Source: Lantana camara (lineage: Eukaryota; Streptophyta; Magnoliopsida; Lamiales; Verbenaceae). Taken from it: DNA of 64,000 bases. Below are positions 46,615 through 56,632 of the stretch, in pieces. Each line of letters starts with the position of its first letter. Position 1 is the stretch's first letter. Location: NCBI GenBank assembly GCA_037501455.1, contig CM074863.1, positions 63,593,501 to 63,657,500 of the forward strand, written 5' to 3'. The translations under genes and the position numbers were made by a program. Under the pieces are notes generated by a model. That model did not search any database, had not been told where the DNA came from, and saw only the letters and a program-made list of their open reading frames with translations.

Positions 46615-47717
46615 GAGGCAGAAACTTTGGACCCTCCCCTATTTCGGCCTGAGATTGTTTTGCTTCGTTCTCCCCCATACGGACTCGGATTGACCTGATT
46701 TTTGAACCCTCGGAAACCTATTGAAGTCTAGAACATCCTCCAATTGGAATAATCTTAATATCTTTTCTCATTTATGAGATATGATCAATTCATTTTGGTG
46801 TCGCCACTTCTTCGACAATCTGCGTTCGTCCAATTTCAAACCTATGCCATTTTCACCTCGCTTTGAACCATGATTCGTGCCACATATCCTTGAAAACATC
46901 TACGTGTCTAGTTTCGCCTCCAACAAGTAAAACTTAATTCCAATTTGTCAAACTCAAGATATACCCATTTTTCTACAGCTTGCGCATTTTCGAAAATTGT
47001 CAACTTTTCCTAACTTTTGCTAAACTTTGCCAAAACTCGTTCTATCGCCTTCCTTGCACCTCCTCGACTCCTTATGTGACTTATATGCTGTACTAACATG
47101 CTTTATGAGGTGTTTTGATTAATGTATGAAGTTTATGACTTGAATTGCTTTGAAATATGAAAGCTATGAAGGAAGGAACTTGATAACTCCATGTATTGAA
47201 TGTACTTGAATGAATTATGTGATAAGGTGCCTTCATGACATGATTTTTACTTCATATACATTGCTAACATGTATTATCTTGGGTATGATGAAATTTTATG
47301 ATTTTTCATGGAATATTTTACAAGTTATGCCCCAACGTGTCTTAATTGCTCCTAATATGCGCATGCATGGATCTTGACTCTCAATGTACACCCTAATTGC
47401 TTATGTAACTCTTAGTTTATCACTTGTATGATATGTATACATGTTATATGATGTGTTATGAATATTATTTGAATTTCTCGGATTTATTGGGTATGAAATA
47501 TGGAAGTTATGAACTCGAACGGATATGAACTTCTCTTGGAATGAATGAATGACTTGTTTACATGACTTTAAGTAATGAATTGTGCATATGAATGTTTCCA
47601 TGATACCATATCATCTCTTATCCATTCATATCATATTCATAACATTGCCGTGCGTCCTAATTGGCTTCATATTGAGTCGTTTCTCACGAGTACACATTAT
47701 GTCTTTCTCTCGTACAG

Positions 47718-47792
47718 TTCATCTCCAGGGAGGAGTTATCATGATCAATAGGCACCCGACCTAGCTTGTATCCTCGTATTGCCTTCTTCCAG
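47718..47792 (+). other. Candidate mini-exon, element E LTR1
   Basis: Acceptor-like TTTCTCTCGTACAG ends at 47717; exon starts TTCATCTCCAGGGAGGAG; donor-like TTCCAG|GTCAGGG at 47793. LTR2's copy (54070-54144, also 75 nt) has the stronger GTGAGG. Splicing is inferred. Confidence 0.45.
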
Positions 47793-47999
47793 GTCAGGGT
47801 GTTTTCGTTCTAGTTACATATCAAACCCACAACCCTTATTGAAAAGCTTTGGCCAAAACCTTATAAATATATATATGATATTTTCGAAGTAGAGTCCTCG
47901 AGTAATTTATGATCAAGTAAACCCTTTTCTAATGAATTATGAAATATGATATGTTTCACATGAACTGATATGTTTTGGCGAGATTACGTATGTATGATA

Positions 48000-48220
48000 T
48001 GTTCACGGGCCCAGGAATTAGTACATGTGGCTATCCGGGGAGGCAAGGGCCGACGGTGATCCCATGTGCTGATTCCATTATATTAACGGCGTAACCGGAC
48101 CTCGTTAGGAGTTAGCGAGGAATGGACGCTGAGTGCCACTAGGGGAGTCATGAAACCCTTATGGTCCATGCATGGATGGTTCGGGCCGATCACCCGGCCA
48201 TCACCCGGAGGAAGAAGGTT
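48000..48220 (+). other. GC-rich conserved block, element E LTR1
   Basis: CACGGGCCCAGG, GGGGAGGCAAGGGCCGACGG, CGGCGTAACCGGACCTCG, GAGGAATGGACGCTGAGTG, GGGGAGTCATG, CACCCGGAGGAAGAAGG: almost word-for-word element A's block, although the two LTRs share little between these words. CCTCG/CGAGG can pair as a local stem. The 83-codon frame of A is interrupted by TAA in E. Confidence 0.7.
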
Positions 48221-48579
48221 GAAACTTGTTTTATGAATATGATTGTATTATGATTGTTATGCACCGTGCGGGAAGGCCGGGACACGGATCGTCCAAACGA
48301 CTATGTTATATGATTTGTGTGTATTATGTATATTGTATGATCACGTATGCAATGTATTGTTGATATTTGTCGTACACGGTCGGAGTTTGGTTGGAGATTA
48401 TGCACGCTCACTCGCCGAGCCATTATGTTTATGTATGAATTATGAACATAATGAATTTAATATGAATTAGTCGTAAAACCCGAGCATTGCTTTGTGGGAA
48501 CTAACTTTAAATAAAACTTTGCTTGGAATTTATGACTTGCATGTGCATGTTTTTATATATATGTATAGCTCCTGCTCGC

Positions 48580-48598
48580 TCAGTCTTCTAGAGACTGA
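48580..48598 (+). promoter_or_regulatory. Pre-acceptor hairpin, element E LTR1
   Basis: TCAGTCT, loop TCTAG, AGACTGA; the 3' arm continues as CTGACCCC, giving a branch-point-like CTGAC 30 nt before the acceptor TTGCAG (48628), with CTCTTTCCCACTTCTC between. LTR2's copy is 54949-54967. Confidence 0.55.
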
Positions 48599-49091
48599 CC
48601 CCTCTTTCCCACTTCTCAGTTCTTGCAGGTTTTAGCTAGGCGGGAGTCGAGTCATTGCATTCTTGATCGAGTCACACTTGTACACTCGAGTCACATCTCA
48701 TATTGATATATTATAATTGTATCTCCTGACGTAATTGGGCCTGTATGCCAACTATGATTCATTGTTGATTTTTAATTCGGGACAGGTTGCATGTTTAGCT
48801 GAACCCGTTGTTAGGATGCATGATGGATTTAAATTATGTATTGGAATTGGTGGACTTGTAGTAATTGTTGAAAGGTATGAATTGTATGTTATTGCTTCCG
48901 CATTGCACATTTGGTTTTCTTTTTCTTGAATTATTTGGTATGGGGTTAGATTCCGCCTAGCAAGGTTGTTTTTATTTTGTCTCCCGTTCGCTATGAGTCC
49001 GGTTCATACTTGCACTATCCATTTCATGTGTGGACTAGACTCATAGTGCGGGGGATGTGGCGCCTATCGTCCCGGGTGCTACATCCTTAAG

Positions 49092-49104
49092 TGGTATCAA
49101 AGCC
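49092..49104 (+). other. Primer-binding site, element E (one substitution)
   Basis: TGGTATCAAAGCC; the usual sequence is TGGTATCAGAGCC. The single G-to-A change may be post-insertion decay. Confidence 0.88.
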
Positions 49105-50962
49105 CGGTTGCAAAATCGGGGTTCTTTGCGTCGTGTCGTGTCAAGTATAGGTTGAACGACTTAGGACCAACGTGTCAACGTGTGCACCGCATTGATCATG
49201 AGCATTGTTATTGAAATTTGACGTGGAAAATTTATTATTAACTGTGTTTAACTTAAATTTTATTAATTTAAGTGTTGCATTTTGCATTATTAAGTGCTTT
49301 TGATGCTAACTACGTGTCATATGCACTTACTAACCGGCATGCATTCATAATTGAGATGAGTTGTGATTTTAGGATATTGTTACAACATCAAACCACGACC
49401 AATTCTCCCGATCACAATAACTCATCATGAGCCCTACTTTCAAGCATGGAGGATGTAAGGGATGTATCGGGGATTTTCTACAAGAATTTGAGAGTTCTGA
49501 CCTTCTTTAATCGGGCCATGATCCGAGTGATGGAATCCGAGATGGAAAACTCAACTTGCAGGAATAATTGACAAGTACTACCAAGAAGTGATGAGCATTC
49601 GAAAGGATAGTAGTGGGTGTGCGACGTCTACCATTCACAAGATCAACACATGCACCTACATTACCAGGGTTAATCAACCGGTTCCTTAGGATTACTTAAT
49701 TCAAGAAAGAAGGAAAGGAAAACTTCAAGGGTATTTTATTTCGAGGTTTGGATCGATGAAAGGGCGATGATAACCAAGAGGACCCAAGGTAAAATATGTG
49801 TCTTGATAAGTGAGCAATGAAGATCTCGAGGATGGGCTTCCAAGAAAATCAAGCTATTACAAATCAAGTTTGAAGAATAATAGGGTCAATGAATGGTAAG
49901 CAACACAAATTTGCAAGGAAGAGCTTTCAAATAAACCAAATGCATTAGAAATTAATTCCGGGGAACAAAGGAAAATGAGTGATGACTTGGGATACTTGGG
50001 CTCCGGACAAGGTAGGAATCGAATTTGGAAAAGATAAAGAAAGTCGAGCAGCACAGAGATATGGAGCAATAAATGGAAATGATAAAGGAAGACAAAGAAC
50101 CTTTGGAGGAGATTATAAAACCAAGCGTAAACAATTGGAGGGCGAGTGCATTCCATTGATATAAATTCGTAAAGTATAAGTCAAGAAAACTTCAAATGGA
50201 GTGAAAATCAAGATGAAGATTCCGACAACAATTGGAAATCCAATTTCGGGAAAGGATCGAAATACCCAATTCCATGACCATAGAAGACTTTGGAATCAAG
50301 AATGGCAAGATCGACAATGGCAAAACACAAGTTGATACAAGAACATTTTAAGGATTTAGAAGACCCTGGGTAAACAAGCCATGATCAATAAGTTCGAGGC
50401 AAGCCTTTACATAAGGAAATGGAGAACAAATATCTAAGCTCAAGCTTATCGCCACGGTGACAGGTTTAATATATTCATGGCACGTGCATCATACATCGCT
50501 TTAAATTACTTACTGTTCTATATTTTTGTATGTGTGCATAGATCTTTACATTAAGTGCTTGCTCTAATGTGTTGCATCCTTATATGTTGGCTATGTGCAT
50601 TGGCATCTTAATCCAACATGCATGGTTTAGTGTTTAATTGATAGGAACTTTCTCCACTCCATTCCTCAAGTGTTACTTCGACCGAGCCGCATCCGATTTG
50701 AGATAAGAGGACTATTGGATTGCAAAGTGTGTGGAACAAAAGGAAAGAGGAAATATCGAGGCTCGGGAAAATAGAGCTGGAGGGTAGAATAGAAGAAGTA
50801 GGTAGTTATCTCTACCAATCACTTCAACGTAAATATGAATAATGCCACCGGACAAGTAGCTTAACTAAGACCTTTATACCAAGGAAGATAAAGTTAAGAA
50901 GTTGGGAATCCTATATTCCATAAGTGATAGAACAAGTTCAAAGGGTTGAGATAGAATCTCTT

Positions 50963-50973
50963 AAGGGGGAGAG
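50963..50973 (+). other. Central purine tract, element E
   Basis: AAGGGGGAGAG, the same core as the 3' tract at 51979 and in the same context as those in A and B. Confidence 0.55.
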
Positions 50974-51024
50974 CCGACCCAGAAGATGATTTAAATCTAC
51001 GGTTATGCTCGAACAGGTCACTTC

Positions 51025-51046
51025 AAAAAAAAAAAAAAAAAAAAAA
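51025..51046. repeat. Poly-A tract (22 A)
   Basis: Homopolymer run in E's internal region soon after the central purine tract; A and B lack it. Confidence 0.9.
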
Positions 51047-51667
51047 GAACAAGGGAAATGCAAGAATCCACAGGTAACGTGAGTCTACAAAGGCGATATG
51101 AGATGGAATGGAAGGTCTAACATTTAATGGAAATTGAGTTACTAAAGATTAACTTAAGTATTCAAGTTGGAGGTTAGAACTTAAGCAATTAAAGGCTAAC
51201 TTGAACAACTAAGAAGGTCGAATACTAATCGAGGTGGATAACGAGCTAATTGGGTTAAGATCAAGCGCGCACTAAAAATTAGAGCTTCGAACTATCGTGT
51301 TTAGAGAAGATAAGGGAAAATACTTTGTGATGAAGATCGGGTGGTTATTTAAGTATTGAGTACATCGGGGATTGCAATGCCTGACACTATGGAAGGAATC
51401 AAGTGTTGAATCGGATCAGTACAATATAAGATTCTCGAGCATCGGTGAACGGTACATTTAGCATCCATGGCATATACATACATACAACTTTATTTCGAAT
51501 AATTTTATGATGCTAAGTGCTTGGATTACTTGTTGTATTAATTGTTCTTGTATGATTGATTCTCGATGTATTTGATAACTCCTACTTGTTTCTTGTGTGG
51601 TTGCGGCATGATTGTTTATTTAGTTGTTGTTTTGAGAGTTTGAGAGTTTCTCGTTCCTTGTCTGTTG

Positions 51668-51771
51668 GAGAGACGGGATTCTCTCTTTGTTGTCCGAGAG
51701 ACGGGGTTCTCTCGTTGTTGCTTGTGAGAGACGGGGTTCTCTCCTTGTTGTTCGAAAGACGGGGCTCTTTC
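51668..51771 (+). repeat. Stem-loop array, element E
   Basis: Four units: GAGAGACGGGATTCTCTC, GAGAGACGGGGTTCTCTC (twice) and GAAAGACGGGGCTCTTTC. The last keeps pairing through matching changes in both arms (GAAAGA/TCTTTC). TTGTTG-like spacers. Confidence 0.88.
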
Positions 51772-51978
51772 ATTACTTGCTACCTGATTAGACTTTCGAG
51801 TGCTTAGGGTTCGGTGAGTTAAGGATCGTGATTTAACAGCAATTGAAGACCACTTGTTGCTTGAAGACCTTTTCCGAACTAATTCCTGACGGGGAGTTGC
51901 TAACCCGCGTGGGATGAACACGGGAATGTTACACAAAGTTCAGAATCAAGGCAGTGGACCTGGGGACATGTCCTTCTT

Positions 51979-51991
51979 AAGGGGGAGAGGA
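51979..51991 (+). other. 3' polypurine tract, element E
   Basis: AAGGGGGAGAGGA directly before TGTAACGCC of LTR2. Confidence 0.9.
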
Positions 51992-54900
51992 TGTAACGCC
52001 CCGACTTTTCGGCCATACAGGTATGACGTCACGAGTGGGTTTAGACTGAGAGTTATGTGACATTTATGTGTTTTAATTGTTAAGTGATCGTTTAACATAT
52101 TAATTTCGTGAACTAAATTGCTGTCATGTGACTAATGTGACTTAGATGATTTATTTGATTATGCTATTTGAATTTGTTTATAACATGCTTAATTGCCAAT
52201 TAAATATTTATTTCACTTATGCACTTATTTGAAATTATATGGAATCCTTAGACTCAATAGAACTTTTAATTGGACCTCAATTATTCACTTACCAAACCTT
52301 GGGGTCCTAATTGAATCACTTAAATTCTCAAAGGACCAAAGTGCAAATTCTTCTCTTCTCCCTCTCCATATACACGATCCAAACCCCCCCTCCACATTCT
52401 CATTCTTCTTCTTTCATTTCTTCTAGCAAAAACAAGGGCTCCCAACTTCTTCCCTCTTTTTCTTTTGATCGATCCAAGCTACCAAACAAGGAGACAAGGG
52501 AATTTCATCAAGTTTTATCCAAGAATTCAAGCTTCAACCATTTCTTCCTCTTCTTCTTCCTTTCCAAGGTATATGTGTGTATATATATATATATATGAAT
52601 ATGTTGGGTGATAATAGGGTTTTATGATTCTTGCTTTATAACTTGACTTCTTGTGTGAAAATACATGAATACATGTTATTCCATGAGTTTTATACTTGGT
52701 TGTTTCAATTTTTGGAGCAAGAGTATGTGTGTGTATATATATGTACATAGGTGTATGTATATGTATTTATATTTGATGGGTTTGTGAATTAATGTGTTCT
52801 TAATTGTCCTAAACTTGTATTTAATGTTCCTACTTAGTATATTGCATGTTTTAAGTGATTTGGGTTGAGTTTTGATGTGTTTTGGTGATTTTTGGTCTTC
52901 TCCCACGTTTGTGCCCTGTTTTCTGCGTTTTTTTGGCCTCTGTTCTGAATCCGCGAGGGTGGATTTGAGGCAGAAACTTTGGACCCTCCCCTGTTTCAGC
53001 CTGAGATTGTTTTGCTTCGTTCTCCCTCATACGGACTCAGATTGACCTGATTTTTGAACCCTCGGAAACCTATTGAAGTCTAGAACATCCTCCAATTGGA
53101 ATAATCTTAATATATTTTCTCATTTATGAGATATGATCAATTCATTTTGGTGTCGCCACTTCTTCGACAATCTGCGTTCGTCCAATTTCAAACCTATGCC
53201 ATTTTCACCTCGCTTTGAACCATGATTCGTCCCAGATATACTTGAAAACATCTATGTGTCTAGTTTCACCTCCAATAAGTAAAACTTAATTCCAATTTGT
53301 CAAACTCAAGATATACCCATTTTTCTACATCTTGCGCATTTTCGAAAATTGTCAACTTTTCCTAACTTTTGCTAAACTTTGCCAAAACTCGTTCTATCGC
53401 CTTCCTTGCACCTCCTCGACTCCTTATATGACTTATATGCTATACTAACATGCTTTATGAGGTGTTTTGATTAATGTATGAAGTTTATGACTTGAATTGC
53501 TTTGAAATATGAAAGCTATGAACGAAGGAACTTGATAACTCCATGTATTGAATGTACTTGAATGAATTATGTGATAAGGTGCCTTCATGAAATGATTTTT
53601 ACTTCATATACATTGCTAACATGTATTATCTTGGGTATGATGAAATTTTATGATTTTTCATGGAATATTTTACAAGTTATGGCCCAACGTGTCTTAATTG
53701 CTCCTAATATGCACATGCATGGATCTTGACTCTCAATGTACACCCTAATTGCTTATGTAACTCTTAGTTTATCACTTGTATGATATGTATACATGTTATA
53801 TCATATGTTATGATTATTATTTGAATTTCTCGGATTTATTGGGTATGAAATATGGAAGTTATGAACTCGAACGGATATGAACTTCTCTTGGAATGAATGA
53901 ATGGCTTGTTTACATGACTTTAAGTAATGAATTGTGCATATGAATGTTTCCATGATACCATATCATCTCTTATGCATTCATATCATATTCATAACATTGC
54001 CGTGCGTCCTAATTGGTTTCATATTGAGTCGTTTCTCACGAGTACACATTATGTCTTTCTCTCGTACAGTTCATCTCCAGGGAGGAGATATCATGATCAA
54101 TAGGCACCCGACCTAGCTTGTATCCTCGTATTGCCTTCTTCCAGGTGAGGGTGTTTTCGTTCTAGTTACATATCAAACCCTACAACCCTTATTGAAAAGC
54201 TTTGGCCAAAACCTTATAAATATATATATGATATTTTCGAAGTAGAGTCCTCGAGTAATTTATGATCGAGTAAACCCTTTTCTAATGAAATATGAAATAT
54301 GATATGTTTCACATGAACTGATATGGTTTGGCGAGATTACGTATGTATGATATGTTCACGGGCCCAGGAATTAGTACATGTGGCTATCCGGGGAGGCAAG
54401 GGCCGACGGTGATCCCATGTGCTGATTCCATTATATTAACGGCGTAACTGGACCTCGTTAGGAGTTAGCGAGGAATGGACGCTGAGTGCCACTAGGGGAG
54501 TCATGAAACCCTTTTGGTCCATGCATGGATGGTTCGGGCCGATCACCCGGCCATCACCCGGAGGAAGAAGGTTGAAACTTGTTTTATGAATATGATTGTA
54601 TTATGATTGTTATGCACCGTGCGGGAAGGCCGGGACACGGATCGCCCAAACGACTATGTTATATGATTTGTGTGTATTATGTATATTGCATGATCACGTA
54701 TTCAATGTATTGTTGATATTTGTCGTACACGGTCGGAGTTTGGTTGGAGATTGTGCACGATCACTCGCCGAGCCATTATGTTTATGTATGAATTATGAAC
54801 TTAATGCATTTAATATGAATTAGTCGTAAAACCCGAGCATTGCTTAGTCCTTTTATTGCCTCGTGGGAACTAACTTTAAATAAAACTTTGCTCGGAATTT

Positions 54901-55452
54901 ATGACTTGCATGTGCATGTTTTTATATATATGTATAGCTCCTGCTCGCTCAGTCTTCTAGAGACTGACCCCTCTTTCCCACTTCTCAGTTCTTGCAGGTT
55001 TTGGCTAGGCGGGAGTCGAGTCATTGCATTCTTGATCGAGTCACACTTGTACACTCGAGTCACATCTCATATTGATATATTATAATTGTATCTCCTGACG
55101 TAATTGGGCTTGTGTGCCAACTATGATTCATTGTTGATTTTTAATTCGGGACAGGTTGCATGTTTAGCTGAACCCGTTGTTAGGATGCATGATGGATTTA
55201 AATTATTTGTTGGAATTGGTAGACTTGTAGTAATTGTTGAAAGGTATGAATTGTATGTTATTGCTTCCGCATTGCACATTTGGTTTTCTTTTTCTTGAGT
55301 TATTTGGTATGGGGTTAGATTCTGCCTAGCAAAGTTGTTTTTATTTTGTCTCCCGTTCGCTATGAGTCCGATTCATACTTGGACTATCCATTTCTTGTGT
55401 GGACTAGACTCATAGTGCGGGGGATGTGGCGCCTATCGTCCCGGGTGCTACA
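51992..55452 (+). mobile_element. Element E LTR2
   Basis: 3461 bp. Collinear with LTR1. Differences seen: loss of 32 bp in the hairpin cluster, and a 17-bp insertion near 54846 (LTR1 TTGCTTTGTGGG, LTR2 TTGCTTAGTCC...CGTGGG). Donor 52569, mini-exon 54070-54144, acceptor 54997. Followed by TTTCT. Confidence 0.9.
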
Positions 55453-55504
55453 TTTCTACTTTGGAATCTCGAAGAAAGAATTGTTCAAGAAACGGGGATT
55501 TCAT

Positions 55505-56088
55505 GCCGCATGAAGAATGTTTAAGGGCGGCTCAATACGTTTCAAGAGAGCTTCAATTCTTGTAAGTTTCTTGAAATCCCAAAAGTTTTGAAATGAACAT
55601 TGCAAGATCATGATCCCTTTTGAAAAAAATTTCAAACTTCTGTTTCTTTTACTCTGTGTTTTCCAATAGAGAGAACCAGTTGGTTTGGTTCAAGGATGGG
55701 TTCGGTTTGCTCAAAAACCGATTCTGTTAAATATTCAGTCCATTCGGGATGAATTTTAAATTTTAAGGGGTTCAAACGGGCTTAGACAAATATGGGGCCG
55801 TATGAAGAACGTTTGAGGGCGGCTCAATACGTTTCAAGAAAGCTTCAATTCTTGTAAGTTTCTTGAAATCCCAAAAGTTTTGAAATGAACATTGCAAGAT
55901 CATGATCCCTTTTGAAATTTTTTTAAAACTTCCGTTTCTTTTACTCTGTGTTTTCCAACAGAGAGAACCAGTTGGTTTGGTTCAATGATGGGTTCAGTTT
56001 GCTCAAAAATCGATTCTGTTAAATATTCGATCCATTCGGGACGAATTTTAAATCTTAAGGGGTTCAAATGAGCTTAGAAAAATATGGG
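55505..56088. repeat. 292-bp tandem duplication across the copia LTR/host junction
   Basis: Unit 1 (55505-55796) and unit 2 (55797-56088) both run from GCCGYATGAAGAAYGTTT to CAAAYRRGCTTAGA.AAATAT. Each contains the copia LTR end, the GAGAG TSD and the adjoining LTR G sequence, so the duplication came after the copia insertion. The copies differ by scattered changes (about 5%). Confidence 0.9.
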
Positions 56089-56404
56089 GCCTGTTCCGTT
56101 GGACTCGAATCGTCGAAACAAATCCAATGGAGGTATCAGAATTTAAATCAGAATTTAAACGGGCTTAAATTTGACCTATTTACAAATAAGCACCAAAACT
56201 TATAAAACATGATAATTAGGTCCAACACTAATTTAAATCAATCATAAAACATGCTAATATCAAATAAATGCATTCATAAATCATGTAATTCTTTTAGTTT
56301 CTCATAATGGACATGCTTGACACCGAATTCACGTAAAAACGATTATGAACAAAGAAATACGTATTAGTTTAAACACTGGCTTACCGAAGAAACTGGGTGT
56401 CACA
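55674..56404 (-). mobile_element. LTR G, right end fragment
   Basis: After GAGAG it continues AACCAGTTGGTTTGGTTC and, past the duplication, AATCGTCGAAACAAATCCAA, then GGTATCAGAATTTAAATC, parallel to C's LTR near 34780. It ends ACTGGGTGTCACA. No purine tract follows, so this may be the element's 5' LTR with genomic flank to its right, or an isolated LTR. Confidence 0.65.
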
Positions 56405-56632
56405 GGTGTTAATTTGGATCAGGGGCCATGTTAGTTGTATTTTCTCTAATTTTATACTGGGTTTTGAAGCCCTCCCAAGAGTGTTTCTAGATCAAGTGGG
56501 AATTTCCTAAAGGTTAACCGTCAGCCCTTGTTTTCCTGTTACCCTACTTACTCCATATCCCCTGAGCTCATAAACTACCAAGCAAGCGTCCTCGCAAGGT
56601 ACATCCTCCCAAGAAACTTTCTTCACAAGGTA
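56405..56632. other. Unassigned spacer, probably an older LTR fragment
   Basis: 228 bp with no gene. GGTTAACCGTCAGCCCTTGT (about 56512) is the reverse of the GC-block word ACAAGGGCTGACGG, so part of it may be a decayed minus-strand LTR. Boundaries unknown. Confidence 0.4.

Larger units (their letters stand above)
45604..49083 (+). mobile_element. Element E LTR1
   Basis: 3480 bp, TGTAACGCCCC to GGGTGCTACA. Order: GGTATGACGTCACGAGTGGG near the start; C/T-rich leader (45970-46180) ending CTTTCCAAG|GTATATG; hairpin pair 46566-46614; TTGACCTGATTTTTGAACCC (46691); CTCATTTATGAG; mini-exon 47718-47792; GC block 48000-48220; CGCTCACTCGCCGAGCC (48407); hairpin 48580-48598; acceptor TTCTTGCAG at 48628; GCTAGGCGGGA; terminal GTGCGGGGGATGTGG. 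Confidence 0.88.
49084..51991 (+). mobile_element. Element E internal region, non-coding
   Basis: 2908 bp. Starts with the primer site; ATCAAACCACGACCAATTC at 49389 is shared with A and B. First protease remnant about 50452-50495 (CCACGGTGACAGG ... TTCATGGCACGTGCATCA), central purine tract 50963-50973, second remnant about 51443-51485 (CGGTGAACGGTACATT ... CATCCATGGCATATACAT), stem-loop array 51668-51771. The frame at 49857-50156 (minus) shows no domain. Confidence 0.82.
45604..55452 (+). mobile_element. Element E: non-autonomous Ty3/gypsy-type retrotransposon
   Basis: LTRs 45604-49083 and 51992-55452, internal 49084-51991, flanks TTTCT (45599-45603, 55453-55457) identical. Primer site and purine tract are in place. 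LTRs look about 98% alike by eye apart from two indels, so it is among the youngest insertions, consistent with its place inside the copia LTR. No pol or intact gag. Confidence 0.92.
21621..55668 (+). mobile_element. Copia-type solo LTR, interrupted by C, a foldback element and E
   Basis: Starts TGTTGGGAATAGTGCCCTAG, close to the start of BARE/Angela-type copia LTRs as I remember them, and ends TTCCAATA at 55668 (the duplicated copy at 55960 keeps CCAACA, matching TGTTGG as terminal inverted repeats). GAGAG flanks both ends (21616-21620, 55669-55673). Pieces: 21621-22778, 43998-44335, 44997-45603 and 55458-55668, about 2.3 kb. No copia internal region or primer site follows, so it is a solo LTR. 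The pieces are AT-rich with repeated AATTAATT motifs; no gene seen. Confidence 0.8.
1..56404 (-). mobile_element. Outer host LTR G (Ty3/gypsy-type), minus strand, split by later insertions
   Basis: Four separated pieces read as one long LTR in minus orientation: about 1-330, 4680-6699, 21341-21620 and 55669-56404. Each piece resembles the matching stretch of the LTRs of element C (for example GAGTGAGGGGGC followed by AACGCACACC just after 4690, and the donor-like CTCACC at 5605). The pieces are rejoined by the TSDs of the hAT element (GTCCAYCG), element A (CATAT) and the copia LTR (GAGAG). The LTR ends GGTGTCACA at 56404, i.e. TGTGACACC on the minus strand. The left end lies outside the window, so the element's own TSD and internal region cannot be seen. 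The first ~125 bases match less well and could belong to another layer. Confidence 0.7.
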
